A stretch of DNA of 7,645 bases from JANLQX01 sp031368215 (GCA_031368215.1 JANLRD010000107.1:1-7645), one strand, 5' to 3'; positions 1 through 6,617 are shown, counted from the first letter of the stretch. Numbers and translations: made by a program. The notes: generated by a model not told the origin, from the sequence alone.

Positions 1-453
1 GGCCTTGACGAACGAGGACATCTGCCGGGCGAAGATCATCACCTCTTCGCGTTTGACCTTCTTCGGGGTGAGCTCGATCTCGCTGAGCTTGCGCCGCCTC
101 GGGCGTTCTGCGCGACGCGAAGAGCCGCCGGCAGTTCCTTCCTCGGCAAGCTTTGCCCGACGGAGGGTGACGCGGCGCGGGAAAGGGCGCGACGACTGGA
201 GGCGACCGACCAGCCTCGGTCTGCGGCGGCGGTCCCGCGCGGGTGACTCGGGCAACGGCGAATCGGGTTGGTTGGCCCCGCCGCGGCTCACTGCAGCAGC
301 CGCCGCGGTGTGCTTGTCGGTGGCGCGGCGGCCGCGATTGGTCTGATCCTTCGGCGGGCCGGGCGGGCGGTGCGCGTCGAACGACGGATCCGTCTCGTCC
401 GGCAGCGGTGGTGCATCGCGGAGCCCGCGACGGCGTGAGGAGAGCAAGCTCAT
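1..453 (-). CDS. PilC/GspF-type inner-membrane platform protein, N-terminal part (runs off left edge)
   Basis: The first 151 codons of a minus-strand gene are open without a stop from an ATG at 453-451 to the window edge. Residues 127-151 (ELTPKKVKREEVMIFARQ, then MSSFVKA) match the segment that opens the first cytoplasmic domain of PilC/GspF proteins, where a basic stretch precedes an F-x-RQ-hydrophobic-KAG-like helix. This family forms the polytopic membrane platform that the PilB/GspE ATPase drives. The gene begins 11 bases after the stop of the ATPase gene, so the two almost certainly share a transcript. Oddly, residues 1-120 are rich in Arg, Pro, Ala and Ser and look disordered; homologues usually have a much shorter lead-in. 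A later start, such as the GTG in the middle of this stretch, is possible. The family call rests on about 25 residues plus context. Confidence 0.72.
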   Translation of the reverse strand, partial: MSLLSSRRRGLRDAPPLPDETDPSFDAHRPPGPPKDQTNRGRRATDKHTAAAAAVSRGGANQPDSPLPESPARDRRRRPRLVGRLQSSRPFPRRVTLRRAKLAEEGTAGGSSRRAERPRRRKLSEIELTPKKVKREEVMIFARQMSSFVKA

Positions 454-464
454 GACACCACCGA

Positions 465-2402
465 TCAGAGGGTGTAAATCGTCTGGGTGACCTCTTCAAT
501 GGTGGTCACATCGTTGGCGACGAGCCGGATGGCCTCGTCTCGGAGCGTCCGCATGCCTGACTTCACGGCAAGGTCTCGGATCTCCCGAGGCGACGCATCG
601 TCCATCAGTGCATGGCGGATGTCGTCGTTCATCTTCAGGATTTCGTACACACCGATGCGATCACGATATCCGGTATTGGCACAGTATGAACAGCCCACCC
701 CTTTCATGAACACGGCCTTCGACTCACCACCACTCAAGCTGTAATACGCCAGTTCCTGGGGGGCTGGCTCGTAGAACGCGGCGCACGAGGTGCAGGTCCG
801 ACGAAGGAGCCGTTGGGCGACAACCCCTGTCATCGCAGACGCCACCAGGAAGCGCTCCACCCCCATGTCGAGGAGCCGGAACAGCGCCGAAGCCGCGTCG
901 GTGGCGTGAAGGGACGAGAGGACGAGATGGCCGGTCAATGCCGCCTGTACTGCGATCGACGCGGTCTCCGCATCCCTGATCTCACCGACGAGGATGATGT
1001 CGGGATCCTGGCGGAGGATCGAGCGGAGCCCGCCGGCGAAGGTGACCCCCGCCTGCACGTTGATCTCGATCTGGTTGATCGACGGGAAGACGTACTCCAC
1101 CGGGTCCTCGATCGTCGTCACGTTCATCTCCGGACGGGCGATGCGTGACAGCGTCGAGTACAGCGTCGTGGTCTTCCCGCTGCCGGTCGGGCCGGTGACC
1201 ACGACCATACCGAAGGGCGACTTCACGATGTCGTCGAACTGCTCCTTCGTCTCGCTGGGCATTCCGAGGTCGACGAGGTCGAACATCGAACGGCTCTTGT
1301 CGAGAAGACGCAACACCACCTTCTCGCCGAAGATCGTGGCCGTGGTGGCGACCCGGACGTCGAGCTCGCGCCCGTCGACCACCGTCCGGAACTGTCCGTC
1401 CTGGGGACGACGCTTCTCGACGATGTTCATCGCCGCCATGATCTTGAGCCGACTCACGACCGCCGGGCCGAAGGACATCGGGAGCTGGATGACCTCGTTG
1501 AGCGAGCCGTCGATGCGGTAGCGGACCCGCAGGAACTCCGGGGTCGGCTCCAGGTGCACGTCGGACGCCCGATCCCGCAGCGCCTGGGCGACCAATCGGT
1601 TGACGACCTCACTGACCGGACCTTCGGTCCCGTCTCCCTCAACGTCACCGCGCTGCCAGTTGTTGGCTCCGGGCTCGTTCGCCTCGCGGACGAGCTCCTC
1701 GATGCCGGCCAACGCGGTGTAGGACGAGTTGATCGATTCGCGGATCGCCGCCTGCGAAGCGAGCCGAACCTCGACCCGTTCCACCGGGATTGCGGCCAGG
1801 ACGTCGGTGAGCCGTCGGTCGTGGGGGTCGGCGATGACCACGGTAAGAAGTCCCTCACGTAGCGTGAGCGGAATGATGTCGAGGCTCCGGGCAACCGATT
1901 CCGCGACGAGCGACAACGCCTCGGCCGTCGGCTCGAGCCGACGGAGATCGACCAGCGGGATGTTGGATTGGCGCGAGAGCGCTTCATCCAGCTGGCCCTG
2001 CGAGATCAGGCCGTTCTCGAGCAGCACCGTGCCGAGACGGCGTCCGTTGCCGGACTGGACCGCCAACGCGTTGCTCAACGCGCCGGCGTCGATCGCGCCT
2101 GACGACAGCAAGAGCGTCCCGATGGGCGGCGGGGCTTCGCCGTTTCGGTCGAGCGCCGGATCGACGATCGCCGTCCCGACGAACTGCTCCTGCTCCTCGA
2201 TGCGCTCGCGACGGCGTTTCAGCACGACAGACCTCGCCGCGGACGAGCCGGATCCGCCGTGACGGAAAGGGAACGCATCGACGGTTGCATGAGTGGACGC
2301 TTCGGCGTTCGGCTCCCCGTTCTTTAGACGAATTGATGAGATCTCGTCGGGAGTCATTTTCCTTTTGAAAAGCTTCGTCAAACTTGTCAGATTGCCGCCC
2401 AT
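465..2402 (-). CDS. pilB: Type IV pilus/type II secretion assembly ATPase (PilB/GspE family) with MshEN c-di-GMP-binding region
   Basis: This 645-residue cytoplasmic hexameric ATPase would power pilin polymerisation or pseudopilus extension. Motifs seen: two adjacent 24-residue MshEN motifs (93-116 and 122-145, separated by exactly 5 residues); Walker A GPTGSGKT (404-411); Asp box TIEDPVEY (430-437); Walker B DPDIILVGE (466-474); His box GHLVLSSLHA (491-500); and a CxxC...CxxC zinc site at C537, C540, C571 and C574, typical of GspE/PilB and absent from PilT. The reading frame stays open up to 2627, but that Arg-rich extension lies on the divergent gene, so the ATG at 2402 is preferred. An ATG at 2357 (residue 16), preceded closely by AAAAGGA, is an alternative start. 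I see no clear promoter. A PilC/GspF-like gene follows after 11 bases. PilB is favoured over GspE because of the MshEN region, but the two cannot be separated with certainty from this window. Confidence 0.93.
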   Translation of the reverse strand: MGGNLTSLTKLFKRKMTPDEISSIRLKNGEPNAEASTHATVDAFPFRHGGSGSSAARSVVLKRRRERIEEQEQFVGTAIVDPALDRNGEAPPPIGTLLLSSGAIDAGALSNALAVQSGNGRRLGTVLLENGLISQGQLDEALSRQSNIPLVDLRRLEPTAEALSLVAESVARSLDIIPLTLREGLLTVVIADPHDRRLTDVLAAIPVERVEVRLASQAAIRESINSSYTALAGIEELVREANEPGANNWQRGDVEGDGTEGPVSEVVNRLVAQALRDRASDVHLEPTPEFLRVRYRIDGSLNEVIQLPMSFGPAVVSRLKIMAAMNIVEKRRPQDGQFRTVVDGRELDVRVATTATIFGEKVVLRLLDKSRSMFDLVDLGMPSETKEQFDDIVKSPFGMVVVTGPTGSGKTTTLYSTLSRIARPEMNVTTIEDPVEYVFPSINQIEINVQAGVTFAGGLRSILRQDPDIILVGEIRDAETASIAVQAALTGHLVLSSLHATDAASALFRLLDMGVERFLVASAMTGVVAQRLLRRTCTSCAAFYEPAPQELAYYSLSGGESKAVFMKGVGCSYCANTGYRDRIGVYEILKMNDDIRHALMDDASPREIRDLAVKSGMRTLRDEAIRLVANDVTTIEEVTQTIYTL

Positions 2403-2456
2403 GCTGCCGATAAGGCGTCGTTCGCGCCCAGTGAGCGCCCGTCGGCGATGGTCCAC

Positions 2457-2462
2457 TACCCT
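2457..2462 (+). promoter_or_regulatory. Candidate -10 box TACCCT, leaderless promoter of the HTH gene
   Basis: TACCCT fits the actinobacterial TANNNT -10 pattern and ends 8 bases before the ATG at 2471 (5 before the GTG at 2468). Transcription would therefore start at or next to the start codon, and no Shine-Dalgarno sequence precedes it. No good -35 element is visible; that zone holds two direct GCGCCC copies (2424-2429 and 2435-2440) spaced 11 bases apart. Confidence 0.45.
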
Positions 2463-2470
2463 CGTGGGTG

Positions 2471-2851
2471 ATGCCTGCAGCCCCCGACGGTGCCGAAGCG
2501 TTTCTCGCCGCCCTCGAACCGGTCGCCCATGCCATCGGCGCCCGTATCGTCGGCGCAGCAGATGCGCACCCGTCCGACGTGCTTCTGCGTTGGGACGGCG
2601 TCGTTGTTGGCGCGTTGCAGCTCCCACAGCTCCACGATGCCCTCGATCGGCTCATCGAAGGTGTCGAACGCGAGCTCGGCGGACGCCTCGAGGACCTCAG
2701 CCGCGAGGACAAGCAGCAGGCCATCCGGCTCCTCGACGAGCGCGGGGCGTTCGTGCTCCGCCGCTCCGTGGAAGACGTCGCCGACGCGTTCAACGTGAGC
2801 CGAATCACGATCTACAACTACCTCAATGCCGTCAAAGGCGTGCGTCGCTAG
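2471..2851 (+). CDS. Small helix-turn-helix DNA-binding protein (YheO/HTH_22-like)
   Basis: This 126-residue predicted transcriptional regulator starts at ATG 2471; a GTG directly before it at 2468 would add one residue. Residues about 80-125 hold a pattern seen in the C-terminal HTH of YheO/DauR-type regulators: LSREDKQQAIRLLDERGAF, then SVEDVADAFNVSRITIYNYL, where the second part is the turn and recognition helix. YheO proteins carry a PAS-like sensor in front; here the N-terminal 75 residues are too short for one. They hold a hydrophobic strand pair (DVLLRW, VVVGALQLP) and an amphipathic helix that may dimerise. The gene is divergent from the pilus ATPase across 68 bases, so it could regulate that operon or itself. 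No ligand is suggested by the sequence. The HTH is well supported; the target is inference. Confidence 0.8.
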   Translation: MPAAPDGAEAFLAALEPVAHAIGARIVGAADAHPSDVLLRWDGVVVGALQLPQLHDALDRLIEGVERELGGRLEDLSREDKQQAIRLLDERGAFVLRRSVEDVADAFNVSRITIYNYLNAVKGVRR

Positions 2852-2893
2852 TGGTGTGTCCGGCAGAAGTTCTCGGCGTTCAAGCGGAAACGT

Positions 2894-2909
2894 GGGCCGT
2901 CGGCGGCCC
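2894..2909. terminator. Candidate hairpin between convergent genes
   Basis: GGGCCG-TCGG-CGGCCC forms a perfect 6-bp GC stem with a 4-base loop, in the 66-base gap between the convergent HTH gene (ends 2851) and the methyltransferase gene (ends 2918). There is no U tract on either strand, so intrinsic termination would be weak. The position, and the lack of any gene in the gap, are the main support. Confidence 0.4.
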
Positions 2910-2917
2910 GCCCCGGG

Positions 2918-3991
2918 TCAGGTGCAGACGTACAGGCAATTCGTCGGGTCGCCGGGCAGGTCATGGGTGGTCACGGACGAGAAACCGGCGTCGTTGAGCA
3001 TCCGGGTGGCCAATTGCGTGCCCCACACCGTCCCGAGGCCTGCCCCTCCGTTGTGCAGTCCGACCTGCATGCAGTGCAGCACGCTGGTGCCGTAGAGGAC
3101 GATCATCGCCGGGTCGGCCATGTTGTCGACAAGGTTCGACGAAGCCTTGATGTCGAGCATGAAGAGCGTGCCACCGGAACGCAGCGCGCGTCGCATCCGG
3201 CTGAGCACCCCGACGGGGTCATGTTGATCGTGGATCGCGTCGAAGGCGAAGAGCACGTCGAAGGGTGGATCGGTCGGTAGGCCGTGGCGTGCGTCGACCG
3301 CGGAGAACGTCGTGTTGGTGAGGCCGAGCGCCGCGGCCTCGGCCCGCCCGAGAGCGATTGCATCCTCGGCGATGTCGAATCCGATGAACGTCGACGCCGG
3401 GAACGCCGCACCGAGCAGGTTCGCGCAGTGGCCGGTGCCGCAGCCGACGTCGGCCGCCCGCACGCCCGCCGTCAATGTCTCCACCAGGCCCGGCGCCTTC
3501 GGCAGGTAGGCACGCACGAGCAAGGCGTCGTACTTGGCGCGTCCGAGCGCGTCCATGGCGTGGGTGAAGTGCGGACGGTACCGGTCATAGGAGATGCCAC
3601 CGCCGTTCCTGAAGGCCTCGATCACATCGTCGATGCGCGGCGCCAGACCGGTGAGCAGACCGGCGGTGGGAGCGAGGTTCGTGTAGCCCGATCCGGTCAG
3701 CCACATCGCGTGTTCGGCGGGAAGGGTGAAGATCTCGGAGTCGACGTCGAACTCCACGACCCCGCCCACGGCCATCGAGCCGAGCCATTCGCGCAGGTGG
3801 CGCTCGGACTGGCCGGTCCGCTCAGCCAAACCGCTGACCGTGGTCGGGCCGATGCGAAGCGCGCTGAACAACCCCCCTCGGTGTCCGAGATCGATCATCA
3901 TCACCAGCATCGATCCCTGGAACGCCCCCTTCATCCGGTCCAGAAATGCGCCGGACCGCGCCGGGTCCAGGTCCGGACCGACGGAGCTCAA
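2918..3991 (-). CDS. SAM-dependent methyltransferase with N-terminal winged helix (Rv2258c-like)
   Basis: This 357-residue cytoplasmic class I methyltransferase has two parts. Residues about 30-97 form a winged-helix dimerisation region (HRGGLFSAL, TVSGLAERTGQSERHLREWL, then the wing VVEFDVDSEIFTL). Residues about 175-285 form the Rossmann methyltransferase core: motif I AADVGCGTG (179-187) binds SAM, the acidic end of strand 2 is FIGFD (D206), and FAFDAIHD (248-255) follows strand 4. The C-terminal PGDPTNCLYVCT resembles the closing strand of this family. The start is a TTG at 3991-3989 whose TTGA overlaps the stop of the upstream SnoaL-like gene, so translation is probably coupled; GGGACGGGAG lies just before it. 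Relatives include O-methyltransferases of secondary metabolism and mycobacterial Rv2258c. The acceptor substrate cannot be read from the sequence. Confidence 0.88.
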   Translation of the reverse strand: MSSVGPDLDPARSGAFLDRMKGAFQGSMLVMMIDLGHRGGLFSALRIGPTTVSGLAERTGQSERHLREWLGSMAVGGVVEFDVDSEIFTLPAEHAMWLTGSGYTNLAPTAGLLTGLAPRIDDVIEAFRNGGGISYDRYRPHFTHAMDALGRAKYDALLVRAYLPKAPGLVETLTAGVRAADVGCGTGHCANLLGAAFPASTFIGFDIAEDAIALGRAEAAALGLTNTTFSAVDARHGLPTDPPFDVLFAFDAIHDQHDPVGVLSRMRRALRSGGTLFMLDIKASSNLVDNMADPAMIVLYGTSVLHCMQVGLHNGGAGLGTVWGTQLATRMLNDAGFSSVTTHDLPGDPTNCLYVCT

Positions 3992-4836
3992 GCTCCCGTC
4001 CCCGTCACACCCTCGCGAGCCTCGCGCAGAGCCTTCGACGCGGCCACGTCGAAGTAGTCAGCGTCGAAGGTGAACTGTCCGTCGCGGACGGTGTGGAGCG
4101 TCCATCCGGGAACCGAACCGTTCGGGAAATGACACCACCACTGCGACCACGCAACGTTCTGATCACCGGCGGCGTCGACCAGTTCGAACGTGACCCCGCG
4201 AGCCGGCATCTCGGTCTTCATTTTCGCCATGAAGTCGGTGATGGCCTTGCCGCCGTCCATCCGCCCGTAGATCGGGTCGATGAAGACGGCATCGTCGGCG
4301 AACAGCGGAGCCAGGAGTCCGTAGTCGCCGGTGTCCTGGAGCTCCCAGAAGCGACGGAGAAGCGCCTCCGCCGGCCGTGCGCCGATCGTTGCGGACGGCG
4401 GAGCGTAGGGCAGTGCCAGTCCGTGTCCCGCGGCGGCGTTCGGCACCGGACCACCAGGACGTAGGCGCGCATAGGAAACGGGGTCGAGATAGTCGGCAAC
4501 GAAACAGACCTTTCCGTCGCGCAGTCGGTACAGACTCTGGCCCGGCATCACGATCTCGTCCGAACCCGGGACACCGGCGATCATGTCCCACGTCGCCCAG
4601 CCGCAGGTCTCGTCGGCCTCGACCGTCCAGTTCCGGAACTTCACGTTGGCCAGCGGTACGACCTTCTCCATGTGCTCCATGAACGACAGGATCGCAGCGC
4701 GGCCTTTCTGAGCGCCGAGCATCGGGTCGTAGTACACGGCGTCGTCGGTGAAGAGCTCGAGGAGCGACGTGTACTTCTGGCCGTCGTCTTCGACGGAACC
4801 GAAGCGGCGGAGGGTTTCGACGGCGGGACCGGGCAT
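3988..4836 (-). CDS. Tandem SnoaL/NTF2-like two-domain protein
   Basis: This 282-residue soluble protein is built of two NTF2-fold (SnoaL-like) domains, about 5-125 and 152-275. The duplication can be read directly: LLELFTDDAVYYDP (25-38) repeats as LLAPLFADDAVFIDP (174-188); WATWDMI (80-86) as WSQWWCHF (230-237); and LYRLRDGKVCFVADYLDP (102-119) as LHTVRDGQFTFDADYFDV (247-264). Single SnoaL domains act as cyclases, isomerases or hydrolases in polyketide or steroid metabolism, or as ligand-binding proteins of unknown role. It overlaps the methyltransferase gene by TTGA, so the two products probably work on the same compound. The ATG at 4836 is chosen because a TACGCT box ends 5 bases before it, which implies a leaderless mRNA. 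A GTG at 4878 would add 14 residues, but the box would then lie inside the gene. The reaction is unknown. Confidence 0.82.
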   Translation of the reverse strand: MPGPAVETLRRFGSVEDDGQKYTSLLELFTDDAVYYDPMLGAQKGRAAILSFMEHMEKVVPLANVKFRNWTVEADETCGWATWDMIAGVPGSDEIVMPGQSLYRLRDGKVCFVADYLDPVSYARLRPGGPVPNAAAGHGLALPYAPPSATIGARPAEALLRRFWELQDTGDYGLLAPLFADDAVFIDPIYGRMDGGKAITDFMAKMKTEMPARGVTFELVDAAGDQNVAWSQWWCHFPNGSVPGWTLHTVRDGQFTFDADYFDVAASKALREAREGVTGTGA

Positions 4837-4841
4837 GACCG

Positions 4842-4872
4842 AGCGTACGGTGCCTGCGCCCGGCAATGCCAA
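4842..4872 (-). promoter_or_regulatory. Candidate leaderless promoter of the SnoaL-methyltransferase operon
   Basis: Reading the minus strand, a TTGGCA (-35-like, 4872-4867) is followed after 19 bases by TACGCT (-10-like, 4847-4842) and, 5 bases later, by the ATG at 4836. The 19-base spacer is a little long. The distance from -10 to ATG would place the transcription start at the A of the start codon. Confidence 0.5.
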
Positions 4873-4904
4873 GGCCACGGTTCACCGAGCCCGCGGGACC
4901 CGGG

Positions 4905-4935
4905 TTGGGCGGAACGCTCCCCTGCTCCCTACGAT
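4905..4935 (+). promoter_or_regulatory. Candidate promoter of the selenoprotein-fdhD operon
   Basis: TTGGGC (4905-4910) and TACGAT (4930-4935) are separated by 19 bases and lie in the divergent gap in front of the selenoprotein gene. The expected transcription start is near A4942, giving a leader of about 52 bases. Unlike the other genes here, this one has a real leader with a Shine-Dalgarno site. The call is by eye from the TANNNT pattern. Confidence 0.45.
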
Positions 4936-4946
4936 GAGCTCACTGC

Positions 4947-4973
4947 GCACGCGAGCGTGCCGGACAGACCGGC
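4947..4973 (+). promoter_or_regulatory. Two adjoining inverted repeats in the leader of the selenoprotein gene
   Basis: GCACGC-GA-GCGTGC (4947-4960) is a perfect 6-bp dyad, and GCCGG-ACAGA-CCGGC (4959-4973) is a perfect 5-bp hairpin sharing its first two bases with the end of the dyad. Both fall between the predicted transcription start and the ribosome binding site. The first is symmetric and compact enough to be a repressor operator at +5 to +18. Alternatively, the two RNA hairpins compete for the shared bases and affect translation. Confidence 0.4.
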
Positions 4974-4980
4974 CTCGAAC

Positions 4981-4986
4981 AAGGAG
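4981..4986 (+). promoter_or_regulatory. Ribosome binding site AAGGAG that fixes the start of the selenoprotein gene
   Basis: AAGGAG lies 7 bases before the ATG at 4994, the best Shine-Dalgarno match in the window. It decides against the longer open frame that reaches back to 4748, which overlaps the divergent SnoaL gene. Confidence 0.75.
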
Positions 4987-4993
4987 CTTTTCG

Positions 4994-5530
4994 ATGACGG
5001 TCACCTACCTCGATCCCTCGTCCGCCCCTGGGCTGCAAATCGAGCCGTACGGCGTTGGATCCTTGCCGCCGGGGCGCGCCGCCACCATCGGTCTTCTGGC
5101 GAATGGCTTTCCTGATTCGATCGTGTTCCTCGATCACGTCGAGCGCGCCCTGCTCGCCATTGCGCCGTCGGGCACGGTCGTGCGGCGCTACGCGAAACCC
5201 AACGCGTCGGCCGTGGTGTCCGATCAGGTTCTGGCCCGCATGACGGAGGAATGCGAAGCGGTGGTGACGTCCTACGGTCATTGAGGCAGCTGTACCTCCG
5301 GCACCGTGCGTGACGGCATCCTTTTCGCCCGCAACAACCGACCGGCGGTCGCCCTGGTCACCACGGCGTTTTGGCCGCAGGGCGACTTCGTCGCCCGTTC
5401 CGCCGGCATGCCCGACATCCCCCGGCTCGAACTGCCGCACCCGGTCGCCGGGACCGGTGCGGATCGCATGGCGGAGATCGCCACGGCCATCGCCCCATCG
5501 ATCGTCCGGGCGCTCTGGGACCGCCCATGA
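4994..5530 (+). CDS. UGSC-family selenoprotein with in-frame TGA (selenocysteine 97)
   Basis: This is a 178-residue protein in which TGA at 5282-5284 is read as selenocysteine. The frame runs from ATG 4994, through SYGH just before the TGA, then GSCTSGTVRDG and onward without a break to the TGA at 5528-5530. Together this gives the U-G-S-C motif (Sec97, Cys100) that names the UGSC family of selenoproteins and Cys homologues; close CGSC forms are known. The N-terminal TIGLLANGFPDSIVFLDHVE (31-50) and the post-motif strand PAVALVTTAFWPQGDFVARS agree with that alpha/beta family. The U-x-x-C arrangement suggests a redox or thiol/selenol-dependent active site, but the reaction is unknown. The real stop overlaps the next start as ATGA, which shows that the part after the first TGA is translated. 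A simple gene caller would give a 96-residue protein ending at 5284, and perhaps a second ORF from GTG 5306. It needs SelA/B/C/D, not seen in this window. Confidence 0.85.
5298..5316 (+). promoter_or_regulatory. Candidate bacterial SECIS hairpin
   Basis: Directly downstream of the selenocysteine TGA the mRNA can fold as CCG-G-CAC-[CGUGC]-GUG-A-CGG: two 3-bp helices around a G.A mismatch with a 5-base apical loop. The loop has G at its second position followed by U, as bacterial SECIS loops require, and that G lies 22 bases after the TGA, inside the usual 16-37 range. A lower stem GAGG/CCTT (5283-5286 with 5320-5323) could close it. The stem is short, so this is a candidate only. Confidence 0.4.
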
Positions 5531-6615
5531 AGCTCGCCAGCACGAGAATCGACGCGGACGACGAAGGCGCTGCTCTCGAAGCCCTCCACGCGGCCGGCCG
5601 GACCGACGGGCTCCCCGTCGTCATTCCGACTCCCGATCGGGTCGAACGAATGGTGATCGCCAGTGGCCTCGACCCCGATCTCAGCCTCGGAGCCGTCGGA
5701 CCGAACCAAGGCGTTGCGACCGTCGAGAAGGTCTGCATCGCTGCCGTCATGGCCGGATGCCTCCCGGATCATCTCCCGGTGGTCATCGCGTCGGTGAAGG
5801 CGATCTGCGACGAGCGTTTCGACACGACCGAGTGGCAGAGCACCACCCATGCCATAAGTCCACTTCTCATCGTGAACGGGCCGGCCCGGGACTCGTGTGG
5901 CGGCATCGCCGGCGGATTCGGTGCACTCGGACCGGGCCATCGCGCCAATGCCTCAATCGGACGCGCCGTTCGCCTCGTGCTCACGAACATCGGCGGCGCC
6001 CGCCCCGGTATCAGCGACATGGCGCTACTCGGCCACGGAGCCAAGTTCGGTGCCGTCCTCGGCGAGAACGAGGAAGAAAGCCCCTGGGAGCCGTGGTCGG
6101 CATCGCTCGGGTTCGCCGCCGACGCCTCCATCGTCACCGTCGTCGGTACCGAGCCACCCCACTCCGTGATCTCGGTCGGAGACGCCGACGATCCGTCCGC
6201 CCCGGACCGTCTTCTCGGCTCTTTGGCGGCGACGATCGCAAACCTCGGATCGAACAACGCGTTCTTCCGGCAGGGCGCAGTGGTCGTCGCCCTCAACCCG
6301 GACCACGCCCGGGCCCTCGCCGGTACGGGACACACCCGGCGTTCCATCCAGGAGGCGCTGCACGCCCGCGCCGCCAATCCACGATCGCGGCTTCGGGCCC
6401 TCAACCCCATCTACGCGGGGCGGGGCGCCGACGGCACGCTCGTGCCGGCCACAGCGCGACCCGACGACATCATCGTGATCGTCGCCGGCGGAGGCGGGAT
6501 CTACTCGGCGGTGTTTCCCTCCTGGGGCGCCGGGCCCCACGCCAACCCGTTCGTCACCGTCGAGATCGACCTCGACCAGGCCTGCGCGATCCCGGGACGA
6601 TTGCCCGAAGCCTGA
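5527..6615 (+). CDS. Conserved protein of unknown function, partner of the UGSC selenoprotein
   Basis: This 362-residue protein has no signal peptide or membrane helix that I can see. Its ATG overlaps the selenoprotein stop (ATGA), so the two are translationally coupled and probably made in fixed ratio. Conserved-looking blocks are GLPVVIPTPDRVERM (28-42), ATVEKVCIAAVMAGCLPDHL (64-83, with C70 and C78), STTHAISPLLIVNGP (105-119), then GPGHRANASIGRA and NIGGARPG (135-161), GENEEESPWEP (179-189), and a glycine-rich C-terminus around IVIVAGGGGIYSAVFPSWG (316-334). From memory, this block pattern accompanies UGSC proteins as a neighbour or fused domain, but I cannot name a characterised relative. 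The coupling makes a two-subunit enzyme likely, with this as the large subunit. The start at 5527 is preferred to an open frame reaching back to 5371, which only overlaps the selenoprotein. Confidence 0.8.
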   Translation: MKLASTRIDADDEGAALEALHAAGRTDGLPVVIPTPDRVERMVIASGLDPDLSLGAVGPNQGVATVEKVCIAAVMAGCLPDHLPVVIASVKAICDERFDTTEWQSTTHAISPLLIVNGPARDSCGGIAGGFGALGPGHRANASIGRAVRLVLTNIGGARPGISDMALLGHGAKFGAVLGENEEESPWEPWSASLGFAADASIVTVVGTEPPHSVISVGDADDPSAPDRLLGSLAATIANLGSNNAFFRQGAVVVALNPDHARALAGTGHTRRSIQEALHARAANPRSRLRALNPIYAGRGADGTLVPATARPDDIIVIVAGGGGIYSAVFPSWGAGPHANPFVTVEIDLDQACAIPGRLPEA

Positions 6616-6617
6616 CC

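Noticed and set aside
2468..2470. GTG at 2468 as start of the HTH gene
   Set aside because: It is possible and fits the leaderless spacing, but the adjacent ATG at 2471 is the more usual codon. The difference is one residue.
2403..2627. Longer N-terminus for the pilus ATPase (start at 2627)
   Set aside because: The extra 75 residues are Arg-rich and lie antisense to the better supported HTH gene.
4837..4878. GTG at 4878 as start of the SnoaL-like gene
   Set aside because: The added 14 residues lie over a good TACGCT box and are not needed for the first domain. It remains a minor alternative.
5306..5530. Separate 74-residue gene starting at GTG 5306
   Set aside because: It is in the same frame as the sequence before the TGA at 5282, has no ribosome binding site, and would lack the UGSC motif. 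It is the C-terminal half of the selenoprotein.
4994..5530. Pseudogene with a nonsense mutation at 5282
   Set aside because: The stop is TGA exactly at the Sec position of a known motif, the frame after it is intact, and the ATGA coupling to the next gene is kept.
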